In this document: positions 1-6,998 of the stretch, piece by piece
How the letters are laid out: the number at the start of each line of letters is the position of its first letter
Numbering within the stretch: position 1 is the stretch's first letter
NCBI GenBank assembly: GCA_964648465.1
Contig: CAZYMU010000034.1
Span: 1-27,413, forward strand
Reading direction: 5' to 3'
Length of the DNA stretch: 27,413 nucleotides
From: Aminicenans sp964648465
GTDB taxonomy: Bacteria > Acidobacteriota > Aminicenantia > Aminicenantales > Aminicenantaceae
Position numbers and translations under genes: made by a program
The notes under the pieces: generated by a model
Told to the model about the DNA's origin: nothing
Seen by the model: the letters and a program-made list of their open reading frames with translations, nothing else
Database searches by the model: none

Positions 1-2
1 AA

Positions 3-1088
3 CTCATTTCAAAAGTAGTCCGTATTAATAACAAGAAGCTTATCAATCAAAAGATCCAGGTGAGCCAAAGTATTATCAATATGGCTGTTAATAAACATTC
101 TGCAGTCTTAGCTTCTGATGTTCAAGCTGATCCGCGTTTAAAAGCTCAGGAGAGTATAATTAAATTAAACATACATTCTGCAATGTGTGTTCCTTTATGG
201 AATAATAAGGAGATCATCGGAATCATCTATTCTGACCGAATATCCATTCTTGAGAAATTCTCTAATGAGGACCTGAGGTTGCTGACTCTTTTGTCCAATT
301 TGGCTGCGGTCAAGATTGAAAATGCTAAACTTATCGACCAATCCATCGAGAAAGAAAAAATGGAAAGGGAGCTTTCTTTAGCTGCCCAAATTCAGAAAGA
401 TTTTCTTCCAAAGGAAAATCCAAGTTGTAAAAACTTTGAGATTGCCGGCAACAACATCCCCTGTTATCAAGTCGGGGGGGATTATTATGATTTTATCTCT
501 ATTGATCCTTCACGCTTGGGGATTATTATTGCTGATGTTTCCGGGAAAGGAGTGAGTGCTTCCCTTCTCATGGCCTCTTTGAGGGCCGCTCTTCATTCGG
601 ATATCCATCCTCAATACAAATTAGAGAAAATGGCTACAAAACTAAACGATTTTATCCACCGGAGTTCTCCTATCAATAGTTTTATTACGTTTTTCTTTTG
701 TGAACTTTACAAAAAAAGTGGCGAGTTAAAATATATCAATGCCGGACATAACCCTCCATTAATACTCGATAAAAAAGGGGAAATCCATCGTTTAAAAAGC
801 TGCGGCTTATGCTTGGGTATGTTTCCTTCCCAGGTTTATGAAGTAAAAAAAGTGACTTTAAACCCTGGAGATATAGCCATTCTTTTTACTGATGGAATTA
901 CTGAGAGCAGGAATAAGGAAAATAAAGAATTCGAAGAGAAGGGACTCATAAAATTTTTACGAAAGCACTCAAAATTGTCTGCACCAAAGCTTCTGGATAA
1001 GGTTCATGAAGAACTCGATTCATTCACATCTGGTACCGATCAAATGGACGATATGACTCTTGTCATCATCAAGAGAGTTTCTCAATAA
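3..1088 (+). CDS. GAF-SpoIIE (PP2C-type) serine phosphatase, 5' end outside the window
   Basis: Predicted cytoplasmic phosphatase that removes phosphate from Ser/Thr of partner proteins, typically an anti-sigma-factor antagonist. The frame is open from base 3 with no stop, so the GTG at base 60 is probably internal and the N-terminus lies to the left of the window. The first ~100 residues are the second half of a GAF domain (VLASDVQADPR, then SAMCVPLWN and GIIYSD). A short helical linker with a KEKMERELSLAAQIQ segment leads into the SpoIIE domain, which shows QKDFLP, GGDYYDF, ADVSGKGVSASLLMA, INAGHNPP, LFTDGITE and DQMDDMTLVII; the Asp residues of GGDYYD, ADVSGKG, TDG and DD are the expected metal ligands. 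In related proteins a FHA domain often precedes GAF, but that part is not visible here. The gene is followed by a relic region. Confidence 0.9.
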   Translation, partial: LISKVVRINNKKLINQKIQVSQSIINMAVNKHSAVLASDVQADPRLKAQESIIKLNIHSAMCVPLWNNKEIIGIIYSDRISILEKFSNEDLRLLTLLSNLAAVKIENAKLIDQSIEKEKMERELSLAAQIQKDFLPKENPSCKNFEIAGNNIPCYQVGGDYYDFISIDPSRLGIIIADVSGKGVSASLLMASLRAALHSDIHPQYKLEKMATKLNDFIHRSSPINSFITFFFCELYKKSGELKYINAGHNPPLILDKKGEIHRLKSCGLCLGMFPSQVYEVKKVTLNPGDIAILFTDGITESRNKENKEFEEKGLIKFLRKHSKLSAPKLLDKVHEELDSFTSGTDQMDDMTLVIIKRVSQ

Positions 1089-1112
1089 CCGTTCCTTTTT
1101 ATCCCCTTGTAT

Positions 1113-1380
1113 CGATGTTGTTCATTATGGCTTCCAGGGAAAACTTCAGGATAGTTCTTTTCTCTGGCTTTGGCTTATTCGTTCTTTTTTATCAGAAGTT
1201 ATTATCTATTCACCGGCCCTAAGTAGCGGTCGAGCCAGGCCAGGGTCTCCTTGATGAATTCGTTTCTGGGTTTCGTTCCAGTTCCATTCTCTCACATTCC
1301 CCGCCATATCAGCGGTTCCTCCTTTTAAAACAAAAGCATTCTTTGTGACCGGATTTGTCTTTAATATGGAGAGAATATCC
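1113..1380 (-). pseudogene. Collapsed relic of a kinase-FGE-hydrolase / AbiEii locus
   Basis: This gap is a mosaic of four pieces that match the 16.5-20.7 kb locus in the same order and orientation. Bases 1113-1198 match the DNA just beyond the hydrolase stop (16542-16630). Bases ~1199-1270 encode, on the minus strand, the hydrolase C-terminus (NEFIKETLAWLDRYLGPVNR and stop), matching 16631-16703. Bases ~1268-1311 encode DMAGNVREWNWNETQK of the FGE-like domain (17669-17713). Bases 1311-1380 encode DILSILKTNPVTKNAFVLK and then GGTA of the AbiEii nucleotidyltransferase (20626-20695). The hydrolase/FGE joint falls in an 8-base string (TTTCTGGG) present at both parental points. Small substitutions throughout show that it is an old copy. 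It cannot encode a working protein. Confidence 0.85.
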
Positions 1381-1417
1381 ACCCAATCTTAAACGGTAGT
1401 ATCAAAAGTTATAATAT

Positions 1418-2758
1418 TTAATTTTCTTGATTTTTCCAGTTCATATTTATAGTGTGATGAGAAACCCAGTTTTTTCCGTCATAATAAAGAAGGCCTCGAG
1501 CTAAATTCTTTCTATATTCTTCATCAAGAGCTCTATTCACCTTACCCTCATTAACAAGTTTCTTATTTAAGGCTTCAAATGAAGTACTTAAACGAGCTTC
1601 CTGTATTTCCAGATTATAATCGAATTCAAAAAATATCATTGATGGCCGGGTTAGTATTGACAATCGTTTGTTTTTGAGATTATTGAGTTGAATAATTCCT
1701 TCTTGAACAAATTCCAGCAAACTTACATCTGTTCTGGGAATCAATATGTAATATTTCTCTGTCCCCGGTTCAAGATCAGCACAAGTATAATAATCCTCTT
1801 TTTGTGGAGATCCTCCTCTTATAAGATTCGAGCTAAAAACGGCTAGAAAACCTTCATGATATTCATTATTTATTCCGGCGATTATGATTTCTTTTCTTCC
1901 ATCATTATTCAGATCTAAAAATTCAGCATCACCAATGCGCCCCGAATTCCAATACTCCCCTAATATCTTTCCTTCACAATTCAGTAAAAGCATCTGTGTT
2001 GGGAAAAACCAAGTATTATTTGCAATAACAATAATTTCTTGTTTTCCATTTCTGTCCATATCGTCAACCAAAATTCCCTTAAAGTTATAATCAGGCGAGT
2101 AGATTTTAGGTCCATACTTCATTTCTCTACCAATCGTCTTATTCCACAAAATAGTGCCTTTTTCACTAAAACAGAGTATTTCGTTTGATTCGAACTGATT
2201 TTTTGTCTGGACACAAAACAATACTTCCCTATTACCATTCCCATTTAAATCTTTAATTACTAAGCAGGGAAATTCGCGTGAGTTATCTTCACCAGGTTGC
2301 TTGATCTGGAATCGTTTTTTATAGAATTTTTCATCATAGAGATTCTTAATCCCTGTGTCATATCGCCACAACTCTTGGCCATCTTCATTAAGGACAATGA
2401 GGCTGGAGTTTTCAATCTTAAAATCTGTAGGGTCTCGGGGTTTTGATGGTTTTATTAAGAAGAAGTAAATTAAAATTACTGCAATAAAGGCTAAAAGGAA
2501 ATAATAGCTGTTATGCCATCTAAATTTGTTATAAGAAACTCGTTCAGGAATAGATTTTTTACCGAATCTATTTTCAAACCATCTTTCAAGTTCATCTTCG
2601 TATGCATACACCCTGGAGCTTGATGTTTCGTCGATTCGGTGAACTGGCAAGCCGTGCTTTACTTCCCATCTTTGGCAAGTGCGGACACCACAATCAAAAT
2701 AAGATGCAATTTCTTTCCAGGATGTTACTAAATTCTCTTTCTTTGCCTTTCCTGACAT
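1418..2758 (-). CDS. Membrane-anchored HTH protein with FG-GAP-like repeats
   Basis: Function unknown; probably a one-component membrane regulator. Residues ~12-64 form a winged-HTH/excisionase-like domain (TSWKEIASYF, RTCQRWEVKHGLPVHR, then SRVYAYEDELERWFE), a type common at the N-terminus of acidobacterial TPR and repeat proteins. Residues ~84-103 are one hydrophobic segment (YYFLLAFIAVILIYFF). Residues ~115-300 hold at least three FG-GAP/VCBS-like units with acidic DxNxNGxxE loops: DLNGNGNREV near 170, DMDRNGKQEI near 233 and DLNNDGRKEI near 282. These usually form a calcium-binding beta-propeller outside the membrane. The last ~140 residues have no recognisable domain. The topology would put the HTH inside and the propeller outside. 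No Shine-Dalgarno sequence precedes the ATG, and the promoter lies almost on top of it (see the promoter entry). Confidence 0.8.
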   Translation of the reverse strand: MSGKAKKENLVTSWKEIASYFDCGVRTCQRWEVKHGLPVHRIDETSSSRVYAYEDELERWFENRFGKKSIPERVSYNKFRWHNSYYFLLAFIAVILIYFFLIKPSKPRDPTDFKIENSSLIVLNEDGQELWRYDTGIKNLYDEKFYKKRFQIKQPGEDNSREFPCLVIKDLNGNGNREVLFCVQTKNQFESNEILCFSEKGTILWNKTIGREMKYGPKIYSPDYNFKGILVDDMDRNGKQEIIVIANNTWFFPTQMLLLNCEGKILGEYWNSGRIGDAEFLDLNNDGRKEIIIAGINNEYHEGFLAVFSSNLIRGGSPQKEDYYTCADLEPGTEKYYILIPRTDVSLLEFVQEGIIQLNNLKNKRLSILTRPSMIFFEFDYNLEIQEARLSTSFEALNKKLVNEGKVNRALDEEYRKNLARGLLYYDGKNWVSHHTINMNWKNQEN

Positions 2759-2767
2759 GGATGCATT

Positions 2768-2797
2768 ATTTTAAACAAATTTTTCTTTTAAAGTCAA
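2768..2797 (-). promoter_or_regulatory. Candidate promoter of the HTH-FG-GAP gene
   Basis: Read on the minus strand there is TTGACT (2792-2797), an 18-base spacer and TAAAAT (2768-2773). The expected transcription start is near 2761, only 2-3 bases before the ATG at 2758, and no Shine-Dalgarno sequence is visible. The transcript may therefore be leaderless. Confidence 0.45.
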
Positions 2798-2844
2798 GAT
2801 TCTTGGCACTTTACAGGGATTTGAAATGGGAAAATAAGGACAAT

Positions 2845-2873
2845 ATGCGACAAAATACGACATACGACATTTT
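2845..2873. repeat. Short CGACA-containing direct repeats
   Basis: Bases 2845-2873 carry three spaced copies of a YGCGACA/TACGACA-like word (GCGACA, TACGACA, TACGACA). They sit ~75 bases upstream of the promoter of the HTH gene. Spacing of about 10 and 7 bases makes them a possible operator for the HTH protein, but this is only positional evidence. Confidence 0.3.
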
Positions 2874-2912
2874 TAGGAAATCCTTTATTTATCTCCCAAT
2901 TGCATGGGTTAT

Positions 2913-3470
2913 CTAATTTACTTTTCTATTCCAGTGTAAGTATCTTCGAAATTCGGATATCCTCCGAAGAACTCCCGGCCATGCGACAACCTCTGATCCA
3001 TCATCAAATAAGCCGATTTTGAACTTGGCTCGTAAAACATTTTTAACGGCCTTATCGAGAAGTTCAGCCGGGATAGCACCACTGCTCACGCCTTCAACAA
3101 GTGGAGCGCCATAAGCACATCCTGTATCCCAAGGCCGTTCCCAGGCCAATTCCGTATCAATTCCCACCTCTAGGGAAAGCCGTGCAGCTTCAGTCCATGT
3201 CTTTGCCATACGCATGAAATTCATAAGGTTAAAAATATCATTATTATCGGAGACGACTAAACCGTCAAAGCCGTATGTATCCCTGAGTATTTTGTTCATT
3301 ATATACGCATTGGCATGACAGGGAATGCCATTCAGGCTGTGATGCGCGCCGGCATGATGCTGCCGACATGTACCTCTTCAACAGCGGCTTTGAATGGCAG
3401 AAAGTGTATTTCATGAAGGGTCCGTTCGGACACATCATAGGCCGAGCCATTTAAACCGGCAATCCGTACT
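2913..3470 (-). pseudogene. Broken glycoside hydrolase family 3 (beta-glucosidase-like) fragment
   Basis: Only the middle of a GH3 domain remains. The 128-residue piece at 2913-3299 begins NKILRDTYGFDGLVVSDNND, in which the Asp of VVSD (residue 18) is the family's catalytic nucleophile, and continues to AVKNVLRAKFKIGLFD. Upstream DNA continues the family sequence in another frame: NGSAYDVSERTLHEIHFLPF, then KAAVEEVHVGSIMPA. The correct continuation, HHSLNGIPCHANAYIMNKIL, is in the frame of the downstream piece, so a small indel near 3344-3348 (a CGCG run) breaks the gene. Both the N-terminal barrel start and the C-terminal domain are missing. The last ~30 residues (after GLFDDGS) do not look like GH3; a different frame there reads GREFFGGYPNFEDTYTGIEK and stop, which may be the tail of another protein. 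Confidence 0.75.
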
Positions 3471-3635
3471 TTATGTTGACGAGAGAGGGGACATCGTATT
3501 AAATTCCTCAATAAGATTGGACAGCAGCACCCAACGGACGAAATCCAGGATGAAGGGCAAGATGATTCGTGATGCTGAAGCACCAAGAATTTTTCGTATG
3601 AAATTTTCTCTTTCCTGAGGATTTCTTATTGACTG
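3471..3635 (-). pseudogene. FtsX/MacB-like permease C-terminal scrap
   Basis: The minus-strand frame reads ENFIRKILGASASRIILPF, then ILDFVRWVLLSNLI, before a stop at 3471. The RK-LGAS...FVRWVLLSNLI pattern is that of the last transmembrane region of FtsX-type ABC permeases (MacB-like: RKVLGAS...F-KWVLIANLIA). There is no start and no upstream part, and the frame runs straight into the GH3 relic. The assignment rests on ~35 residues. Confidence 0.4.
3598..3632. repeat. 35-bp imperfect direct repeat, left of the sulfatase gene
   Basis: The 35 bases from ATGAAATTTTCTC to CTTATTGA match 5418-5452 at 31 of 35 positions in the same orientation. The two copies bracket the sulfatase gene. Read on the minus strand both encode IRNP-E-ENFI, so they may be homologous coding scraps, not mobile-element ends. 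Confidence 0.55.
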
Positions 3636-3791
3636 GATGCGTATTTTCCCGGTATTATCATGAATGAAGCAGCTCCAATGGTGAAAATTTGATGAAATTG
3701 AGAGAAAATCCTAAGTTCAAAAAAAAGAAAATTCTTATACCTAAATAAGGATAATGCTTTAACAGGCTCAAACAAACAAGGAGATAAGAGA

Positions 3792-5378
3792 ATGGAAAAG
3801 AGAATTCATACCTACAACCGGAGAGATTTCATCAAGCTCACCGCAACAGCAGGTTTTGCTAGCCTGCTGCCAGGCTGTCGCTTCCTCTCCAGCGACAAGC
3901 GCCCCAACGTGTTGTTCGTTATTGTCGATGACCTGCGTCCGGAACTGGGGTGCTACGGCAACACCGAAATCAAAACCCCCAATTTTGACGCGTTTGCGAA
4001 AGAGTCTGTTTTATTCTCAAGAGCATACTGTCAGGCCGCTGCTTGCGCCCCTTCCAGGGCAAGCGTCATGCTGGGAATGAGGGCCGAATCTATCCGTGTC
4101 TGGAGCCTTGGAGAGGAATTCAGGAAGATCAATCCTGATGCGGTGACTATGCCCCAGCATTTTCATAAATTCGGTTATTACACTGTTTCCATGGGGAAAA
4201 TTTTCCACAATCACATGCCGGATCCTGTCTCTTTTGACGAACCTGACCTCAAGCCGGACAAATACAAAACACCCGAGCTAATTGATCGGGACCCGGAATC
4301 TTTCTATCATGATGAAGAACTCCAAAAAGAGCATGCCAAGGTCAGAGAAGAACGGATAAGGAAAAATCCAAATGCCTATTCCGGTGGTTGGGCCTACGGC
4401 CGTTCATGGGAAGCTTATGAGGCACCTGATAACGCATTTTATGACGGAGCACAGACAGACTTGGCTTTAGAAACCCTAAAACGGCTAAAAGAAAAAAAAC
4501 AGCCCTTCTATTTGGCTGTAGGCTATTACAGACCTCACCTTCCGTTTGTGAGTCCCAAAAAATACTGGGATCTTTATGACAGGAACAGTCTTTCCATGGC
4601 ATCCAATCCTTATTTGCCGAAAAATTCCCCTTCCATGGCCATAAACTCGTGCTATGAACTAAAAGCCTGCTATGATCTGGAGTATGTCAAGCATCCTGCC
4701 ATTTCCCAGATACCCGAAGAGACGGCCAGATTGCTGAAACATGGCTATTACGCCTCTGTCAGTTTTGTTGACGCCTGCTTTGGCAGGCTGATGAAGGGTT
4801 TGAAAGAATCGGGCATGGACAAAAACACCATTGTCATTGTCTGGGGTGACCACGGCTGGAAGCTGGGAGAACACGGCAGTTGGTGCAAACAAACAAATTA
4901 CAACATCGATACACGGGTCCCGCTTCTCATTCGTGCTCCAGGAATGTATCACAAAGGAATAAACTGCAATCAGCTCACGGAATTGGTGGATCTGTTCCCT
5001 ACACTTTGCGATCTTACAGGAATCAAAATCCCTGATAATATGGAAGGAATAAGTTTTAAACCGATTTTGAAGAATCCCGAATTGGAATTGAAATCTGCTG
5101 CTTTCAGCCACTACCACCAAAAACCCAAGTCCACATTTGATGGAAAACGGTACATGGGCTACTCCATGGTGACACAGAGATACCATTATGTTGAGTGGTA
5201 CCACTGGGACGATAAAAAGAAAATTGCTAAAGACAAAGTGGCTGTTGAGCTGTATGACAACCAGAATGACACGCAGGAAAACATCAATATCGCCGGACTT
5301 CCTGAAAACCAGGAAATTGTTCGGAAGCTGTCACAAAAACTTAAGGCTGGCTGGCGCGCCGCATTACTCCATAATTAA
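3792..5378 (+). CDS. Tat-exported lipoprotein sulfatase, iduronate-2-sulfatase-like
   Basis: Hydrolyses sulfate esters, most likely on sulfated polysaccharides, outside the cytoplasm. Residues 9-29 form a twin-arginine signal (NRRDFIKLTATAGF) ending in a lipobox-like LLPGC with Cys29, so the enzyme is probably folded first, Tat-exported and lipid-anchored. The sulfatase core starts at PNVLFVIVDDLRPELGCYG (Asp46/Asp47 are metal ligands). Cys85 in CAPSRASVMLGMR is the residue oxidised to formylglycine. Asp353/His354 in WGDHGWKLGEHG complete the metal site, and YRPHLPF and RVPLLIRAPG fit the iduronate-2-sulfatase/choline-sulfatase branch. 528 residues is normal for the family. AAGGAGAT 13-6 bases upstream supports the ATG. 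The 3' end LYDNQNDTQENINIAG matches the usual sulfatase C-terminal signature. No sulfatase maturase is in the window, and the FGE-like domain at 16634-19705 lacks the catalytic cysteine pair. The gene stands alone between relic DNA. Confidence 0.93.
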   Translation: MEKRIHTYNRRDFIKLTATAGFASLLPGCRFLSSDKRPNVLFVIVDDLRPELGCYGNTEIKTPNFDAFAKESVLFSRAYCQAAACAPSRASVMLGMRAESIRVWSLGEEFRKINPDAVTMPQHFHKFGYYTVSMGKIFHNHMPDPVSFDEPDLKPDKYKTPELIDRDPESFYHDEELQKEHAKVREERIRKNPNAYSGGWAYGRSWEAYEAPDNAFYDGAQTDLALETLKRLKEKKQPFYLAVGYYRPHLPFVSPKKYWDLYDRNSLSMASNPYLPKNSPSMAINSCYELKACYDLEYVKHPAISQIPEETARLLKHGYYASVSFVDACFGRLMKGLKESGMDKNTIVIVWGDHGWKLGEHGSWCKQTNYNIDTRVPLLIRAPGMYHKGINCNQLTELVDLFPTLCDLTGIKIPDNMEGISFKPILKNPELELKSAAFSHYHQKPKSTFDGKRYMGYSMVTQRYHYVEWYHWDDKKKIAKDKVAVELYDNQNDTQENINIAGLPENQEIVRKLSQKLKAGWRAALLHN

Positions 5379-5417
5379 CGAAGTCTACTCCGTATACGCT
5401 TTTTAATGGCCAATTCT

Positions 5418-5452
5418 ATGAAATTCTCTATTTCATGCGGATTTCTTATTGA
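5418..5452. repeat. 35-bp imperfect direct repeat, right of the sulfatase gene
   Basis: Partner of 3598-3632, 31 of 35 bases identical, same orientation. It lies 40 bases after the sulfatase stop. Confidence 0.55.
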
Positions 5453-5457
5453 GCAGT

Positions 5458-5532
5458 ATATTTAAAAAGGTTCGCGGTAAGGTTTTGGCTGTTGATGGTA
5501 TAAGCTTTGAGGTCAGGGCAGCACCTGATTAA
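5458..5532 (+). pseudogene. N-terminal scrap of an ABC-transporter ATPase
   Basis: The plus-strand frame reads IFKKVRGKVLAVDGISFEVR, then AAPD and a stop. This is the usual start of an ABC ATPase (KRFGKVLAVDGISFEVRAGE), cut just before the Walker A region. No start codon or RBS is visible. It shows that the 400-base gap between the sulfatase and the dehydrogenase is decayed coding DNA. Confidence 0.55.
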
Positions 5533-5544
5533 TTTAGGCTTGTT

Positions 5545-5586
5545 CCGTTAGAGAAACAGAACCTAAAAAGGAAATTTCTCTAACGG
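5545..5586. repeat. 12-bp perfect inverted repeat
   Basis: CCGTTAGAGAAA (5545-5556) and TTTCTCTAACGG (5575-5586) are perfect inverted arms with an 18-base loop. A second pairing is possible between TTTAGG...GTTC (from ~5533) and GAACCTAAA (ending ~5566), which overlaps the first hairpin so that both could not form as simple stems. No T-run follows, so it is not a typical terminator. It may be an operator, an attenuator-like leader of the operon that follows, or a mobile-element end. Confidence 0.55.
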
Positions 5587-5593
5587 CGTCGGC

Positions 5594-5660
5594 TTGCATT
5601 TTAGTTAAGTCTGCATATAATAATTTAAATATTGCTTTAAAATGTGTTAAATTGTATTAT
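5594..5660 (+). promoter_or_regulatory. Candidate promoters of the bcd-etfBA operon
   Basis: Two candidates lie in an AT-rich stretch: TTGCAT (5594-5599), 16 bases, TATAAT (5616-5621); and TTGCTT (5632-5637), 17 bases, TATTAT (5655-5660). Both are 120-160 bases upstream of the dehydrogenase start. The -35 boxes match only 3 of 6 positions. Confidence 0.35.
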
Positions 5661-5710
5661 TTTAGTCAATCCTTTTATTACGAGATCCGCGGTTTTAACA
5701 ACAAACTTTG

Positions 5711-5794
5711 ATGATTAGAAAAGCAAATATTAAAGACGTAAATCAGATTCATAAGTTAGCAGTAAGAGGAGGCAAACAATGGATTATTTTTTGA
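5711..5794 (+). pseudogene. N-terminal scrap of a GNAT-type acetyltransferase overlapping the dehydrogenase start
   Basis: An ATG-started 27-codon frame reads MIRKANIKDVNQIHKLA, then VRGGKQWIIF and a stop inside the dehydrogenase gene. The first 17 residues look like the beginning of an N-acetyltransferase of the N-acetylglutamate synthase type; then the frame passes into the RBS of the dehydrogenase. It has no RBS of its own. It is most simply a recombination joint, but a translated leader peptide cannot be excluded. Confidence 0.4.
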
Positions 5795-6957
5795 ATGAAG
5801 AACAGATGATGATTAAGGAGCTGTGTCACAGGATTGCCGAGGAAAAAGTTCGCCCGGTTGCAGCAGAACTTGATGAAAAGGATGAATTTTCTTGGGATGT
5901 TATAAAGACAATTGCACAAGCAGATTTATTCGCAATATTCATTCCGCAAGAGTATGGGGGCACGCTAACCCTTGCGCCGAACCAGAAGATAGGAGGAGTT
6001 TTAGATATATGCATTGTTACTGAAGAGATTTCTCGTGCCTGCGGCGGCATTGCGGTTTCTTATGCAGCCTCTGCAATGGGCAGTTTTCCTATTCTCATTC
6101 AGGGCACTGAAGAGCAGAAGAAAAAATATCTTCCTGACCTGGCCAGTGGCAAGAAGTTGGCGGCTTTTGGTTTAACCGAGCCGGAGGCAGGCTCTGATGT
6201 ATCAGTAATAAAGACTACTGCTATCAAAGACGGTGATTATTATATTTTAAACGGCACAAAGCACTTTATTACTAATGGTGGAGAGGCAGAAATTTATACG
6301 ATTATTGCCATGACAGATAAAAATAAGGGATCTCGAGGTGTTTCGGCCTTTATCGTAGAAAAAGGAACACCGGGTTTTACTTTCGGAAAGAAAGAAAACA
6401 AGATGGGAATCAGAGCTTCTGCAACAAGGGAACTGATATTTACGGACTGTAAGATACCTAAAGAGAACTTGTTAGGTAAGGAAGGCATGGGATTTATTGA
6501 CACTATGAGAACATTTGACATGTCACGTCCAGGGGTAGCTGCACAAGCCCTAGGTGTTGCCCAGGGGGCTTTAGATATAACCTTGCAATATGCTAAACAG
6601 AGACATCAGTTTGGCAGGCCTATTTCTAGTTTTCAGGGTATCCAATGGATGCTTGCAGACATGGCCACTCAGATAGAAGCTGCGCGCGCGCTTATTTATT
6701 CTACGGCTCGTATGATTGATTCGGGTATAACAAACGTGGCTAAGGAATCGGCAATGACAAAGTTGTTTGCTTCTGATACTGCTATGCGTGTTACAACTGA
6801 TTGCGTGCAGATTTTTGGTGGCTATGGCTACATGAAGGATTATCCTGCGGAGAAATATATGCGCGATGCCAAAATTACGCAGATTTACGAGGGGACTAAT
6901 CAGATTCAAAGGAACATTATTGCTTTGCAAATGATTAAAGAAATGGCTAACAAATAA
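5779..6957 (+). CDS. Acyl-CoA dehydrogenase (short-chain, butyryl-CoA dehydrogenase-like)
   Basis: FAD enzyme that interconverts acyl-CoA and trans-2-enoyl-CoA, passing electrons to the electron-transfer flavoprotein encoded next door. At 392 residues it has the standard family length and all signatures: N-terminal helical domain (NEEQMMIKELCHRIAEEKVRP), FGLTEPEAGSDVSV and HFITNGGEA around the flavin, KMGIRASATRELIFTDCKIP, GRPISSFQGIQWMLADMA, and the C-terminal QIFGGYGYMKDYPAEKYMRD. Glu371 in YEGTNQIQR is at the position of the catalytic base in butyryl-CoA dehydrogenases. AGAGGAGG 14 bases upstream fixes the start. It leads a three-gene operon with etfB (41-base gap) and etfA. In bifurcating systems the same trio couples crotonyl-CoA reduction to ferredoxin reduction; whether it runs in that direction here is not visible. 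Confidence 0.93.
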   Translation: MDYFLNEEQMMIKELCHRIAEEKVRPVAAELDEKDEFSWDVIKTIAQADLFAIFIPQEYGGTLTLAPNQKIGGVLDICIVTEEISRACGGIAVSYAASAMGSFPILIQGTEEQKKKYLPDLASGKKLAAFGLTEPEAGSDVSVIKTTAIKDGDYYILNGTKHFITNGGEAEIYTIIAMTDKNKGSRGVSAFIVEKGTPGFTFGKKENKMGIRASATRELIFTDCKIPKENLLGKEGMGFIDTMRTFDMSRPGVAAQALGVAQGALDITLQYAKQRHQFGRPISSFQGIQWMLADMATQIEAARALIYSTARMIDSGITNVAKESAMTKLFASDTAMRVTTDCVQIFGGYGYMKDYPAEKYMRDAKITQIYEGTNQIQRNIIALQMIKEMANK

Positions 6958-6998
6958 GCGTATAGCGGCTAGAAAAAAACAATAAACACTAAAATCTA

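Noticed and set aside
1060..1254. 64-residue frame after the phosphatase gene
   Set aside because: It overlaps the end of the phosphatase and lies on the plus strand of a relic whose coding sense is minus; composition is not protein-like.
2845..2873. CGACA repeats as replication-origin iterons
   Set aside because: There are only about three short imperfect copies and no replication gene or DnaA boxes nearby.
4659..5204. 181-codon open frame on the minus strand inside the sulfatase gene
   Set aside because: The plus-strand sulfatase is full length with all motifs; the opposite frame shows no family features and is a shadow.
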